This document shows, one piece after another, positions 1 to 7,010 of a DNA stretch of 9,311 nt. Where the stretch lies: the NCBI GenBank assembly GCA_031283745.1, contig JAITBH010000080.1, forward strand, positions 1 through 9,311. Direction: 5' to 3'. Numbering within the stretch: the stretch's first letter is position 1; each line of letters opens with the position of its first letter. The notes below the pieces were generated by a model. That model was not told the DNA's origin and did not search any database. It worked only from the letters and a program-made list of their open reading frames with translations. The DNA comes from Candidatus Ectomicrobium neotermitis (lineage in GTDB: Bacteria; Elusimicrobiota; Endomicrobiia; Endomicrobiales; Endomicrobiaceae). The translations under genes and the position numbers were made by a program.

Positions 1-404
<404 letters not shown>

Positions 405-440
405 AATTATAGAGACTTCTTTTCTTTTAAGCTCAATTAC

Positions 441-460
441 TTCAATTCACATCAATTGAA
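441..460 (-). other. Hairpin in the 16S rRNA leader
   Basis: A perfect 7-bp inverted repeat (TTCAATT / AATTGAA) with a 6-nt loop sits about 37-56 nt upstream of the mature 16S 5' end. It lies in the transcribed leader. It could be a local structure near the pre-16S processing stem, but the partner strand downstream of 16S is outside the window, so its role is inferred only from position. Confidence 0.4.
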
Positions 461-497
461 TATTATGTTTTACAAGGCGCTTATTTGCTCATTACTT

Positions 498-513
498 AGT
501 TTTCAAAGATCCC
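498..513 (-). promoter_or_regulatory. boxA-like rRNA antitermination element
   Basis: On the minus strand this reads GGGATCTTTGAAAACT. It matches the CTTTGAAAACT core of boxA elements found in the leaders of many bacterial rRNA operons, where NusB/NusE (S10) bind the nascent RNA to make transcription resistant to termination. It lies between the rRNA promoter (620-648) and the 16S start, about 95-110 nt upstream of the gene, which is a normal place for it. The assignment rests on the motif and its position. Confidence 0.6.
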
Positions 514-619
514 AAAACGATAAAATTCCATACAAGAAACTATCGCTTTATTATTTTTAGACAAAAAATCACCTATTGACATTCAACAGTTTATCGCATT
601 ATTGTCAACGTTTTTGTTT

Positions 620-648
620 ATTAAACACTACTTCCTATTCTTTGTCAA
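620..648 (-). promoter_or_regulatory. Sigma-70-type promoter of the 16S rRNA gene
   Basis: Minus strand: the -35 box is TTGACA (648-643), followed by a 17-bp spacer and a -10 box TTTAAT (625-620) with one mismatch to consensus. Transcription would start near 613 and give a leader of about 210 nt that includes boxA. A second TTGACA occurs downstream at 608-603, but its only -10 candidate (TTGAAT at 16 bp) is weak, so a tandem P2 is possible and unproven. Confidence 0.65.
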
Positions 649-683
649 GCATTTGTTACGATTTATTCTCTATTTCTTGTTAT

Positions 684-974
684 TTACCCCTCCCGCTCTT
701 TCCTCAACTGCTGTAAAAACTCGTCGTTTGGGTCAGATCCTTTCATTTCCATTCTTTTTAGCTCGTGCTTACGTTTATCTTTTTTCGGAATAACCGTTCT
801 GCATTCTTCTCTTGTTATCCAGTCAACTCGCTTTCTGTTCTTTATTCCTGACAAGGCATTATTCGTCAAGAAATTAAAAAACTTTGCAGCATTCTTCTCT
901 CCAAATCTTCTTTTCACCGCTGTTGCAATTTCAAACACCATCAGAGCTTCCGACTTAAAAAGTTCGTTTGACAT
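684..974 (-). CDS. Hypothetical protein, 96 residues
   Basis: I do not recognise this protein. The ATG at 974 is chosen because AAAGGAG lies 6 nt upstream of it; an in-frame TTG at 1007 has no comparable site. The first half (about residues 5-45) looks helical and mildly amphipathic, with EALMVFEIATAVKRRFGEK near its start. The C-terminal half (47-96) is very rich in Lys, Arg, Glu and Asp and probably soluble and partly extended. There is no signal peptide, membrane segment, or Cys/His cluster. It has its own promoter (1027-1055) and ends only 35 bp before the rRNA -35 box, with no clear terminator between, so its transcript may run into the rRNA leader. Length, Shine-Dalgarno site and promoter make it a likely real gene; a nucleic-acid-binding role would be a guess from charge alone. 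Confidence 0.7.
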   Translation of the reverse strand: MSNELFKSEALMVFEIATAVKRRFGEKNAAKFFNFLTNNALSGIKNRKRVDWITREECRTVIPKKDKRKHELKRMEMKGSDPNDEFLQQLRKEREG

Positions 975-1026
975 GATATACTCCTTTTCTGCAAGATTAG
1001 AAGGCAATCACAATCATCGTGCGGTT

Positions 1027-1055
1027 AAAATAACATAACTTAATAAGGCTGTCAA
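1027..1055 (-). promoter_or_regulatory. Promoter of the 96-residue hypothetical gene
   Basis: Minus strand: -35 TTGACA (1055-1050), 17-bp spacer, -10 TATTTT (1032-1027). The start point would fall near 1020, giving a 5' UTR of about 45 nt before the ATG at 974. The -35 box is perfect and the -10 box has two mismatches. Confidence 0.5.
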
Positions 1056-1079
1056 CAAGCAAAGAGAGTAAAACGAAGT

Positions 1080-1097
1080 TTTTCTGTCAGAAAGCTC
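1080..1097 (-). terminator. Weak hairpin downstream of the purine permease
   Basis: A short palindrome (TTTCTG/CAGAAA, with weak flanking pairing) lies about 35-50 nt past the permease stop. On the minus strand it is followed by AAAACTTCG rather than a clean T-run, so it is a poor intrinsic terminator. It is the only candidate I see before the next promoter. Confidence 0.2.
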
Positions 1098-1132
1098 TGT
1101 TTTTTCAACAAAATACGGGTAAACGGAAAATT

Positions 1133-2527
1133 TTAGTCTACTGCCACTATTATGAAATTTATAAAGAACAGCAAGGCGACTGCTATCAAAATAGGATGAA
1201 CTTCTTTAAGTTTGCCTCTAAATGCTTTCACTATGCAGTGGAAAATAAAGCCTGCTGCAATTCCGTAGCTGATGCTGTATGCAAAAGTCATCACTGCCAC
1301 AGTCAAAAATGCTGGAATTGCCTCTTCAAGATCTTCCCAGTTTATTCTTAAAACTGATTTCATCATCAAAACACCGACGATTATCAAGGCAGGGGCGGTT
1401 GCTTGGGATGGAACTATCCCAAAAAGTCCCGCAAAAGGGAGACAAATCAAGAACAACCCCGCTACCACTACGCTTGTCAGACCTGTTCTTCCCCCCGAAC
1501 TTATGCCCGCTGCACTTTCAACATATGTTGTAACGGTGCTTGTCCCCAGCAGTCCGCTAACTGACGACGCAATTCCGTCGCAAAGCAGTGCTTTTTCAAA
1601 TTTTGAGCCTAATTTCGCACCTCCAGCTTTGTTTTCCAGTGCGGCGGTGTCGGCGGCATCAAAAATCCCGCTAACTCTCCCGGTGCCGATAAATGTTCCT
1701 ATTGCGTCAAAAGTTGCTGATAAAAACACTGCCAAAATAGCTGTGATTGTCAAAATTATCCTGCTCGTGTTGCCAAAAATGGAGCCAAATCCTTCATGGG
1801 TGAAGGCGGCAAACGCAACATCTTTTATTGCGGCGGCAGATCCCAAGTTGAAAACTTCGATTTTCGACACATCTACTATCCCCAAAGGTATACCTATTAG
1901 AGTTGTCAAAACAATTCCGATAAAAATTCCACCTTTAACCCTGCAAACCATCAAAATGATCGTTAAGGTAAGCCCGATTAAGCCCAAAAGTGAGCCAACA
2001 TCATCAAATGTTGCCAGAGCAGGAACTACCCCCGCACCGTTTGGCGAATTCCCTAACCCTACCAAAAAGTTCAAAAACCCCGCATTTTTCATACCTATAT
2101 AAGCGATAAAAAGCCCGATTCCTGTCCCTATAGCGGCTTTGAGGAAATCAGGGATGGCAAATATTATGTTCCTTCTAAACTTCGTCAAAGTGATAATAAT
2201 GATAAGCGTCCCGCTGATAAAATCTATAACAAGAGCCTGTTTCCATGTAAAACCCATCTGCAGGCATAAGGTAAAGGCAAAAAAAGCATTCAAACCCATA
2301 CCCGGTGCGAGTGCAAAGGGGACATTGGCGTATAACCCCATAAGCAAAGTTGCCAATGCAGAAGCTATCAATGTTGCGGCAAAAATTCCTTCCCATGGCA
2401 TCCCAGTGGTGGAAAGAACATTTGGGTTGACGAAAATAATGTAAGCCATCGTGAAAAATGTTGTCAAACCTGCGACTACTTCAATTCCTACCGTTGTTTT
2501 GTGATCTTTCAACTTAAACAAACTCAT
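1133..2527 (-). CDS. NCS2 family purine permease (AzgA/PbuG-like, guanine/hypoxanthine or adenine)
   Basis: This is a 464-residue polytopic inner-membrane protein of the AzgA-like branch of the nucleobase:cation symporter-2 family, which imports purine bases with protons. The N-terminus (KTTVGIEVVAGLTTFFTMAYIIFVNP, split at residues 10-35) is typical of the branch. APGMGLNAFFAF (74-85) is the first signature half-helix. TFDAIGTFIG (272-281) carries the conserved acidic residue of TM8, and TYVESAAGISSGGRTG (334-349) is the second signature. About 12-14 hydrophobic segments are visible and the length is normal for the family. The start is preceded by GGAGGGAGT directly before ATG. It lies 40 bp downstream of the DUF1796-like gene in the same direction, so it is probably the last gene of the proS transcript. 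No purine riboswitch fits in that gap. Which purine base is transported cannot be told from the sequence. Confidence 0.93.
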   Translation of the reverse strand: MSLFKLKDHKTTVGIEVVAGLTTFFTMAYIIFVNPNVLSTTGMPWEGIFAATLIASALATLLMGLYANVPFALAPGMGLNAFFAFTLCLQMGFTWKQALVIDFISGTLIIIITLTKFRRNIIFAIPDFLKAAIGTGIGLFIAYIGMKNAGFLNFLVGLGNSPNGAGVVPALATFDDVGSLLGLIGLTLTIILMVCRVKGGIFIGIVLTTLIGIPLGIVDVSKIEVFNLGSAAAIKDVAFAAFTHEGFGSIFGNTSRIILTITAILAVFLSATFDAIGTFIGTGRVSGIFDAADTAALENKAGGAKLGSKFEKALLCDGIASSVSGLLGTSTVTTYVESAAGISSGGRTGLTSVVVAGLFLICLPFAGLFGIVPSQATAPALIIVGVLMMKSVLRINWEDLEEAIPAFLTVAVMTFAYSISYGIAAGFIFHCIVKAFRGKLKEVHPILIAVALLFFINFIIVAVD

Positions 2528-2567
2528 ACTCCCTCCATTTTTTTATGCTTCGGCGATTGCCGTTTAT

Positions 2568-3371
2568 TCAGCTGTTGCTGATTTTGTTGTTTTTGCAAAT
2601 ACGCAAAAATTTCAAATTTCTTTTTAATTTTATTTTCTCCATCACATTATCCCACTCAACAGGATTTCCAAGCCAGAAATCTTCATTTATCGTCTTATCG
2701 CCGCCCAAAGGGTGAACATCGTAAAACTCAAACTCTATCAACTTCAACCTATCGGAAAGCTTTTCACTATAATATTTGTGGGGGGGGGGGGCAGAGAAAT
2801 CTTTCGTTCTATCGTGTCTGATATTTATATAAGTGATCTTGCCCTGATACATCTTTCCCATCTCGTTTAAGAAGTTCTTAATCAGGCTAACATCCTCATT
2901 TCTGTTTGACAAAAAGCATATATCATCAGCTTTCAGCAACAACTTGTTTACTTTCTCAAACCTGTTTTTCATTTTCTCTCTAAATGGCTGTCCATTATTG
3001 TTTCCTACATCACTGTAGTGAATCGAGGTAATTTGGTTTCGGGTATCAACAAAGTAGCCTTTGAGTTTTCTCTCCTCAGCTTGCTTGCTGTCTTGCACAA
3101 AATCAACAAAAAAATCAGCAAATCTCGTTTTGTATAAATGAACAGCTGTCTCCAGCGAATACCTCATCATCCAGTCAAGCGGAGCAGCACAAAACCTTAA
3201 ACTGTGCTTTTTTAGGTAAAACCCGCTTCGGCAAGCTGGGCCGACGCTGAGAATGATGTCAAAAGCTAAGCCCTGCAGCCTCACCTGCCTGCGATGTTTC
3301 AAAAAATCGATATATTTCCTGAAAAACCCCGCTATTCCGTAAGTCAAAACTGCCTCAACAAGTTGTTTCAT
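2568..3371 (-). CDS. DUF1796-like putative papain-like cysteine peptidase, with a C12 homopolymer tract
   Basis: The 267-residue protein resembles the DUF1796 family (putative papain-like cysteine peptidases). DIILSVGPAC (38-47) with Cys47 fits the family's 'SLG..C' motif, and APLDWM (63-68) fits its 'PFDW' motif. FADFFVDF (84-91) and a later His (IHYSD, His119) fit the expected order. The catalytic role is a family-level prediction and has not been shown. There is no signal peptide or membrane segment. The start codon overlaps the proS stop (ATGA, 3368-3371), with a short GAGG site just upstream, so translation is probably coupled to proS. Residues Ala194-His198 are encoded by G followed by 12 consecutive C residues (2780-2791), allowing on/off switching by slippage; in this copy the frame is open. 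The C-terminal 30 residues are Lys/Arg-rich. Similar proteins often occur near glycan or surface genes, but no such neighbours are seen here. Confidence 0.75.
   Translation of the reverse strand: MKQLVEAVLTYGIAGFFRKYIDFLKHRRQVRLQGLAFDIILSVGPACRSGFYLKKHSLRFCAAPLDWMMRYSLETAVHLYKTRFADFFVDFVQDSKQAEERKLKGYFVDTRNQITSIHYSDVGNNNGQPFREKMKNRFEKVNKLLLKADDICFLSNRNEDVSLIKNFLNEMGKMYQGKITYINIRHDRTKDFSAPPPHKYYSEKLSDRLKLIEFEFYDVHPLGGDKTINEDFWLGNPVEWDNVMEKIKLKRNLKFLRICKNNKISNS
2780..2791 (-). repeat. Homopolymeric C12 tract inside the DUF1796-like gene
   Basis: Twelve uninterrupted G residues on the plus strand read as C12 in the coding direction. With 12 C the gene is open. With 11 C the frame reaches TGA 12 codons after the tract, and with 13 C it reaches TAG within 4 codons. 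Either change removes about the last 70 residues. No other run of this length occurs in the window. Confidence 0.95.
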
Positions 3372-5080
3372 ATACCTCGCCTGTATATTTTCAAAATTTC
3401 TTCTATCGCCGCGGCTGGTTTTAAGAGTTTTGTTGCCTCTTTTGGGTCTTTTCGCCGTTTAAATTCAACTACTCCCTGTGCCAAGCCCTTCTCTCCGACT
3501 GTTATTCTATAAGGTATGCCTATCAAATCAGCGTCCTTAAACTTCACTCCAGCCCTCTCGTCCCTGTCATCTATCAAAACATCCAACCCGCCTGCGGTTA
3601 AAGTGGAATAAATTTCATCCACAGCCTGCTTGGTTTTTCCCTCTGCATAGTTTATCGGTATTATCTCAACCTCAAAAGGTGCTACATTGTCTGTCCAAAC
3701 TATGCCGTTTTCATCGGAGGATTGCTCGATTATTGCCGCCAAAATTCTTGAAACTCCTATTCCATAGCAGCCCATCGGGGATAAAATTTCCTTGCCCTCT
3801 GCATTTAGGTATGCGGCTTTCATGGGGTTTGAGTATTTTGTTCCCAGTTTGAAGGTATGCCCTATCTCTATACCCCGACAAAAGTTCAGTTTTTCCTTTT
3901 TGCAAACAGGACAAATGTCTCCGTTTTGAGCTTTTCTTATGTCTGCGGCTTGGTCTGCCTTATAATCCCTGCCGTAATTTAAATTTTTCAAGTGAAAATC
4001 GGTCTTATTTGCCCCAGCGGCGGCATTTGAAATAGACAAAACGGACAAATCAGCGATGATTTTTGCTCCTTTTAATCCCACCGGACCGGCAAACCCCACA
4101 TCAGCCCCTGTAACTTCCCTCACAGTTTCCTCATTGGCCAAAGATATATTGTCAGCCCCCAATAGTTTTTGGAGTTTCAGTTCATTTATTTCATGGTTAC
4201 CGCTCACCAAAGCTGCCACAGGAACCCCGTCGGCAACATAAATGATGGTTTTGATGAGATTTTTTTGGCTGACTTTTAAGAAATTTGCGACCTCAGCCGC
4301 CGTTTTCATATGCGGCGTGTTTATTTCTTCAAGTTTTAGCGGTGTTTGGGCAGGATTTTCTATAGGCAGGCAGGCTACTTTTTGACTATTTGCACCATAT
4401 CCGCAGGTGCAACAAGCTATTTCCTCCTCTCCAGTATCAGCCAAAACCATAAATTCGTGTGAAAAAGAACCTCCGATGGCACCTGAATCTGCCTCAACAG
4501 CTCGAAAATCAAAACCGCACCGCTGGCAAATTCTCTTGTAAGCCTCAAAAATGACAGTGTAATACTTCTCCAAGTCTGCCTCATCAGTATGAAAAGAGTA
4601 TCCATCGCTCATCAAAAACTCCCTTGCCCTCATCACCCCAAAGCGAGGTCTGATTTCGTCGCGAAATTTCTGGGTAAATTGATGAAACATCACAGGGAGC
4701 TGCCGATATGAGCGAATTTCCCGGCGAGCCAAGTCTGTTATCGCCTCCTCATGCGTCGGACCTAAGCAAAACTCGGCATTTTTCCTATCTTTAAGCCTAA
4801 AAAGTTCCTTTCCGTAGACATTCCACCTGCCAGTCTCCTCCCAAAGTTCTTTTGGCAACATCAAAGGCATAATCACTTCCTGCCCGCCCGCTGCGTTTAA
4901 TTCCTCTCGGACAATATTTTCAACTTTTTTGAGAACTTTCACCCCCAAAGGCAAGTATTCATAAAGACCCGATGCGAGCTTTCTTATCATTCCAGCCCTG
5001 ATCATCAACTTTGCCGATACTATATCAGCGTCAGCAGGGGCTTCTTTTAAGGTGGGTATAAACATTTTTGAATAAAGCAT
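3368..5080 (-). CDS. proS: Prolyl-tRNA synthetase (bacterial type, with editing domain)
   Basis: This class II aminoacyl-tRNA synthetase charges tRNA-Pro with proline in the cytoplasm; the protein has 570 residues, the usual bacterial length. Motif 1 spans about residues 29-47 (AGMIRKLASGLYEYLPLG). LGPTHEE is at 106-112 and motif 2 at 139-157 (FRDEIRPRFGVMRAREFLM). The inserted YbaK-like editing domain, which clears Ala-tRNA-Pro, lies at about 225-395. Motif 3 is GCYGIGVSRILAA (437-449), and the anticodon-binding domain covers about 468-565. The ATG at 5080 is chosen because AGGAG lies 5 nt upstream and MLYSKMFIPTLKEAP is the typical N-terminus. The frame stays open for 61 further codons upstream, but these cross the terminator hairpin and the promoter and cannot be a natural N-terminus. 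Transcription probably starts near 5228 from a consensus promoter through an attenuator-like hairpin. The stop overlaps the next gene by 4 bp. Confidence 0.98.
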   Translation of the reverse strand: MLYSKMFIPTLKEAPADADIVSAKLMIRAGMIRKLASGLYEYLPLGVKVLKKVENIVREELNAAGGQEVIMPLMLPKELWEETGRWNVYGKELFRLKDRKNAEFCLGPTHEEAITDLARREIRSYRQLPVMFHQFTQKFRDEIRPRFGVMRAREFLMSDGYSFHTDEADLEKYYTVIFEAYKRICQRCGFDFRAVEADSGAIGGSFSHEFMVLADTGEEEIACCTCGYGANSQKVACLPIENPAQTPLKLEEINTPHMKTAAEVANFLKVSQKNLIKTIIYVADGVPVAALVSGNHEINELKLQKLLGADNISLANEETVREVTGADVGFAGPVGLKGAKIIADLSVLSISNAAAGANKTDFHLKNLNYGRDYKADQAADIRKAQNGDICPVCKKEKLNFCRGIEIGHTFKLGTKYSNPMKAAYLNAEGKEILSPMGCYGIGVSRILAAIIEQSSDENGIVWTDNVAPFEVEIIPINYAEGKTKQAVDEIYSTLTAGGLDVLIDDRDERAGVKFKDADLIGIPYRITVGEKGLAQGVVEFKRRKDPKEATKLLKPAAAIEEILKIYRRGI

Positions 5081-5135
5081 TTTTTCTCCTATGATTTTGT
5101 GCCGTTTTATTTTGGTTTTTTGAGGGCTTAACAAT

Positions 5136-5169
5136 AAAAAAAAGCCGCTCGATGCGCCTTCGGGCGGCT
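5136..5169 (-). terminator. Intrinsic terminator/attenuator hairpin in the proS leader
   Basis: On the minus strand, AGCCGC (5148-5143 on the plus map as its complement, arm partner at 5164-5169) pairs with GCGGCT. An inner CGA/TCG extension sits across one mismatch, and a run of eight T follows at once. This is a canonical intrinsic terminator. It lies downstream of the consensus promoter at 5235-5263 and 55 nt upstream of the proS ATG, so it would interrupt the proS transcript unless read through. It may also serve as a back-up terminator for the upstream FAD oxidoreductase gene. I find no T-box sequence (GGTGGNACCGCG) and no clear competing antiterminator pairing. Confidence 0.75.
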
Positions 5170-5234
5170 GACTGTTTATTCTAAAGATTTTTGCTGTTTT
5201 GGAGCTGTTTTCACTCTCAACTGTGAGGCTGGCG

Positions 5235-5263
5235 ATTATAGACATATCTCCTATCAGTGTCAA
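5235..5263 (-). promoter_or_regulatory. Consensus sigma-70 promoter of proS
   Basis: Minus strand: TTGACA (5263-5258), 17-bp spacer, TATAAT (5240-5235), identical to the sigma-70 consensus at all twelve positions with optimal spacing. It sits 57 bp past the stop of the FAD oxidoreductase gene. The predicted start near 5228 gives a proS leader of about 148 nt. Confidence 0.8.
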
Positions 5264-5287
5264 GAAATCAAAAAAAGGCTCAAAAAT

Positions 5288-5310
5288 GGGCTTTTTGGGG
5301 GCAAAAACCC
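5288..5310 (-). terminator. Possible terminator of the FAD oxidoreductase gene
   Basis: Minus strand, about 10 nt past the stop codon: GGGTTTTT pairs with AAAAAGCCC (one bulged G) around a GCCCCC loop, followed by ATTTTTG. The stem is mostly A-T, so it is weak. A second small stem (CCAA/TTGG) lies just before it. The position is right for ending the 5320-6828 transcript before the proS promoter. Confidence 0.4.
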
Positions 5311-5319
5311 AAGTTTTGG

Positions 5320-6828
5320 TTAATTTTTCAGGTAGATCTTTGGGAAAACATTGTCTTGCCCCAAAATACCAGCTTTATCGAGGCTTTTTTTGAATTTCGC
5401 CATCTCCTTAAAGCCCTCATCGCCTACCATTTCTCTAAGAAAAGCGTGCCTCAGCTTGCCGATTCCATGCTCGGCGGAGGCGGTCCCCCCCATTTCGACC
5501 ACTTTTTTGATGATCTTTTCGTAAATTTTGACTATCTGCTTATACTCATCTGGGTTTGAGGCGATAATGTTTGCATGCAGATGATTTTCCCCGATATGCC
5601 CAAAAATCAGGTTTGCGGCATTAGTTTTCCCAAATTCTTCTCGGCAAAGCTTAATAATTTCCTGCAGCCCCCACTCAGGCACAGCAAAATCCGTCCCTAT
5701 CTTTGGAATTCTGTTTTTGTGGACAATTTCGTTGACCCTTTGCGGTATGCTATGCCTAAACATTCTAATTTTTTCGATTTCCTCATATTCTGTGCCAAAC
5801 CAAGCATGCTCGCTGTCCCCTTTATTGCGTTCAATAAGTTTTATCCAGCTATTTCCTATCTCATCAGCCTCGGCCTGATCGTAAAATTCCTGCTCAATCA
5901 TCACCGCACCCTGCGTATTTGCGGGCAGGGGAGGGCAAATATCTCTGACCAAATCGATGGTATTTTTGTCAAAAAACTCGATAGACATAGGTGTGATGTT
6001 CTTTTTTACATCTCTAACGAACGCAAAAAGGTCGTTTTCGTCATAAAAAAAGATTATGGCGGCACAAGAACCGTAGAAATGTTTAATCAGCAGCACCTCA
6101 GCCTCAGTAATTATCCCCAAAGTCCCTTCGCTGCCGATAAAAACATCTATCAAGTCGGCATTGGAATAATTGAAATAGCCCGCTGAATTTTTGATGGCAG
6201 GCAGCTGATACTTAGGCAAAACTATCGTTTTTTTGCCCTTATCAGTATCAAAAACAATCGTCCCGCTATCGTCGGCAAAGTATTTCCCCCTTTCAATTCG
6301 AGCCTCCGAGCCATCGGTAAAGATAATGTTGATGGCATTGACATATCGACGCGTCGACCCGAACTTATACCCCCTCGCCCCGCTGGCATTGGTGGAAATG
6401 TTCCCACCGATAGTTGCTTGCTGCTCGGTTGGGTCGGGGGCATAAAGCCATTTCTCAGCCATAGCCCTATCTTTTATGTCGCAAATTCGGGCGGCAGCCC
6501 CGACTTTCATCACCCCCCCAAGCGGCATTCCCTTAAACCGAACATTCTTAAAGGTAATTTCTGTAGAGAGCATATCGACAATCCTGCCGAAATTGCTAAA
6601 GATTTCAAGCGACAAAACCGCCCCGCCATAGGGCAGACCCGCCCCAGTGTTGCCTGTCAAAGCCCCACAAACAGTCACGGGTGTCCCTTCTGCGGCAGCT
6701 TTTACGATGAAATTCTTAATATCCTCGACGCTTTCGGCAATTGCGGCATACTCTGCATAAGCACCCCTCATCCCCGAATTATCCTCAAAATAGCTTTCAA
6801 TCGAACTTTTGTCCCTTTTTATTATCAT
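5320..6828 (-). CDS. FAD-binding oxidoreductase, GlcD/D-lactate dehydrogenase type
   Basis: The 502-residue flavoprotein belongs to the VAO/PCMH superfamily and resembles glycolate oxidase subunit GlcD and D-lactate dehydrogenases, which oxidise 2-hydroxyacids to 2-oxoacids. The FAD-binding domain shows GALTGNTGAG (55-64), PDPTEQQATIGGNISTNASG (131-150) and IGSEGTLGIITEAE (231-244). The C-terminal FAD-oxidase domain has GHIGENHLHAN (410-420), with the metal- or substrate-binding histidines typical of the family, and EHGIGK (453-458). There is no CCG or 4Fe-4S domain, signal peptide or membrane helix. The ATG at 6828 has an exact AAGGAGGT site 5 nt upstream; an upstream in-frame start at 6864 has none. 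No glcE, glcF, lutABC or lactate permease is adjacent, so the electron acceptor and substrate are unknown. The gene is divergent from the restriction-modification operon. Confidence 0.88.
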   Translation of the reverse strand: MIIKRDKSSIESYFEDNSGMRGAYAEYAAIAESVEDIKNFIVKAAAEGTPVTVCGALTGNTGAGLPYGGAVLSLEIFSNFGRIVDMLSTEITFKNVRFKGMPLGGVMKVGAAARICDIKDRAMAEKWLYAPDPTEQQATIGGNISTNASGARGYKFGSTRRYVNAINIIFTDGSEARIERGKYFADDSGTIVFDTDKGKKTIVLPKYQLPAIKNSAGYFNYSNADLIDVFIGSEGTLGIITEAEVLLIKHFYGSCAAIIFFYDENDLFAFVRDVKKNITPMSIEFFDKNTIDLVRDICPPLPANTQGAVMIEQEFYDQAEADEIGNSWIKLIERNKGDSEHAWFGTEYEEIEKIRMFRHSIPQRVNEIVHKNRIPKIGTDFAVPEWGLQEIIKLCREEFGKTNAANLIFGHIGENHLHANIIASNPDEYKQIVKIYEKIIKKVVEMGGTASAEHGIGKLRHAFLREMVGDEGFKEMAKFKKSLDKAGILGQDNVFPKIYLKN

Positions 6829-6863
6829 AGATAACCTCCTTAAAATGTCGCTGATAATATTCA

Positions 6864-6892
6864 TATGTATGATACTTGCTTTTTGTTGTCAA
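6864..6892 (-). promoter_or_regulatory. Candidate promoter of the FAD oxidoreductase gene
   Basis: Minus strand: a perfect -35 TTGACA (6892-6887), then a 17-bp spacer and TACATA (6869-6864), a poor -10 match. The start would fall near 6857, about 30 nt before the ATG at 6828. The -35 box is the main support. Confidence 0.4.
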
Positions 6893-6959
6893 ACAACCCA
6901 AAAAAAACCTCAAAAACTCCGGATTTATATATGAAAAAGCCCCCTCTTTTCCCGCTTGA

Positions 6960-6989
6960 TTGATAAAAATCGAAAATGTAGTCTAAGAT
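6960..6989 (+). promoter_or_regulatory. Candidate promoter of the restriction-modification operon
   Basis: Plus strand: TTGATA (6960-6965), 18-bp spacer, TAAGAT (6984-6989). The match is moderate (one and two mismatches). The start would be close to 6996, inside an A8 run (6994-7001) that leads straight into the GGAGG site, so the leader would be only about 15 nt. Confidence 0.3.
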
Positions 6990-7010
6990 TTACAAAAAAA
7001 AGGAGGACAT

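Noticed and set aside
576..604. Plus-strand promoter from TTGACA at 576
   Set aside because: No -10 box of quality at 16-18 bp, and no gene downstream on that strand until 7011; kept only as part of the inverted-repeat observation.
1272..2102. Plus-strand 276-residue ORF
   Set aside because: It is antisense to the purine permease, which has a good family match. The composition (Ser/Pro/Ala-rich) is what the shadow frame of a membrane protein gives, and there is no start signal.
2528..2567. Purine riboswitch upstream of the permease
   Set aside because: The 40-bp gap to the preceding gene is too short for the aptamer, and no purine-aptamer core is seen.
5081..5234. T-box riboswitch upstream of proS
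   Set aside because: The leader is short and lacks the conserved T-box sequence; only the terminator is present.
5081..5263. 61-residue N-terminal extension of prolyl-tRNA synthetase
   Set aside because: The frame is open, but the extension covers the terminator hairpin and the promoter itself, has no ribosome site, and the normal N-terminus with AGGAG is at 5080.
5575..6834. Several plus-strand ORFs (203, 70 and 138 residues)
   Set aside because: They are antisense to the FAD oxidoreductase, lack Shine-Dalgarno sites and resemble no family.
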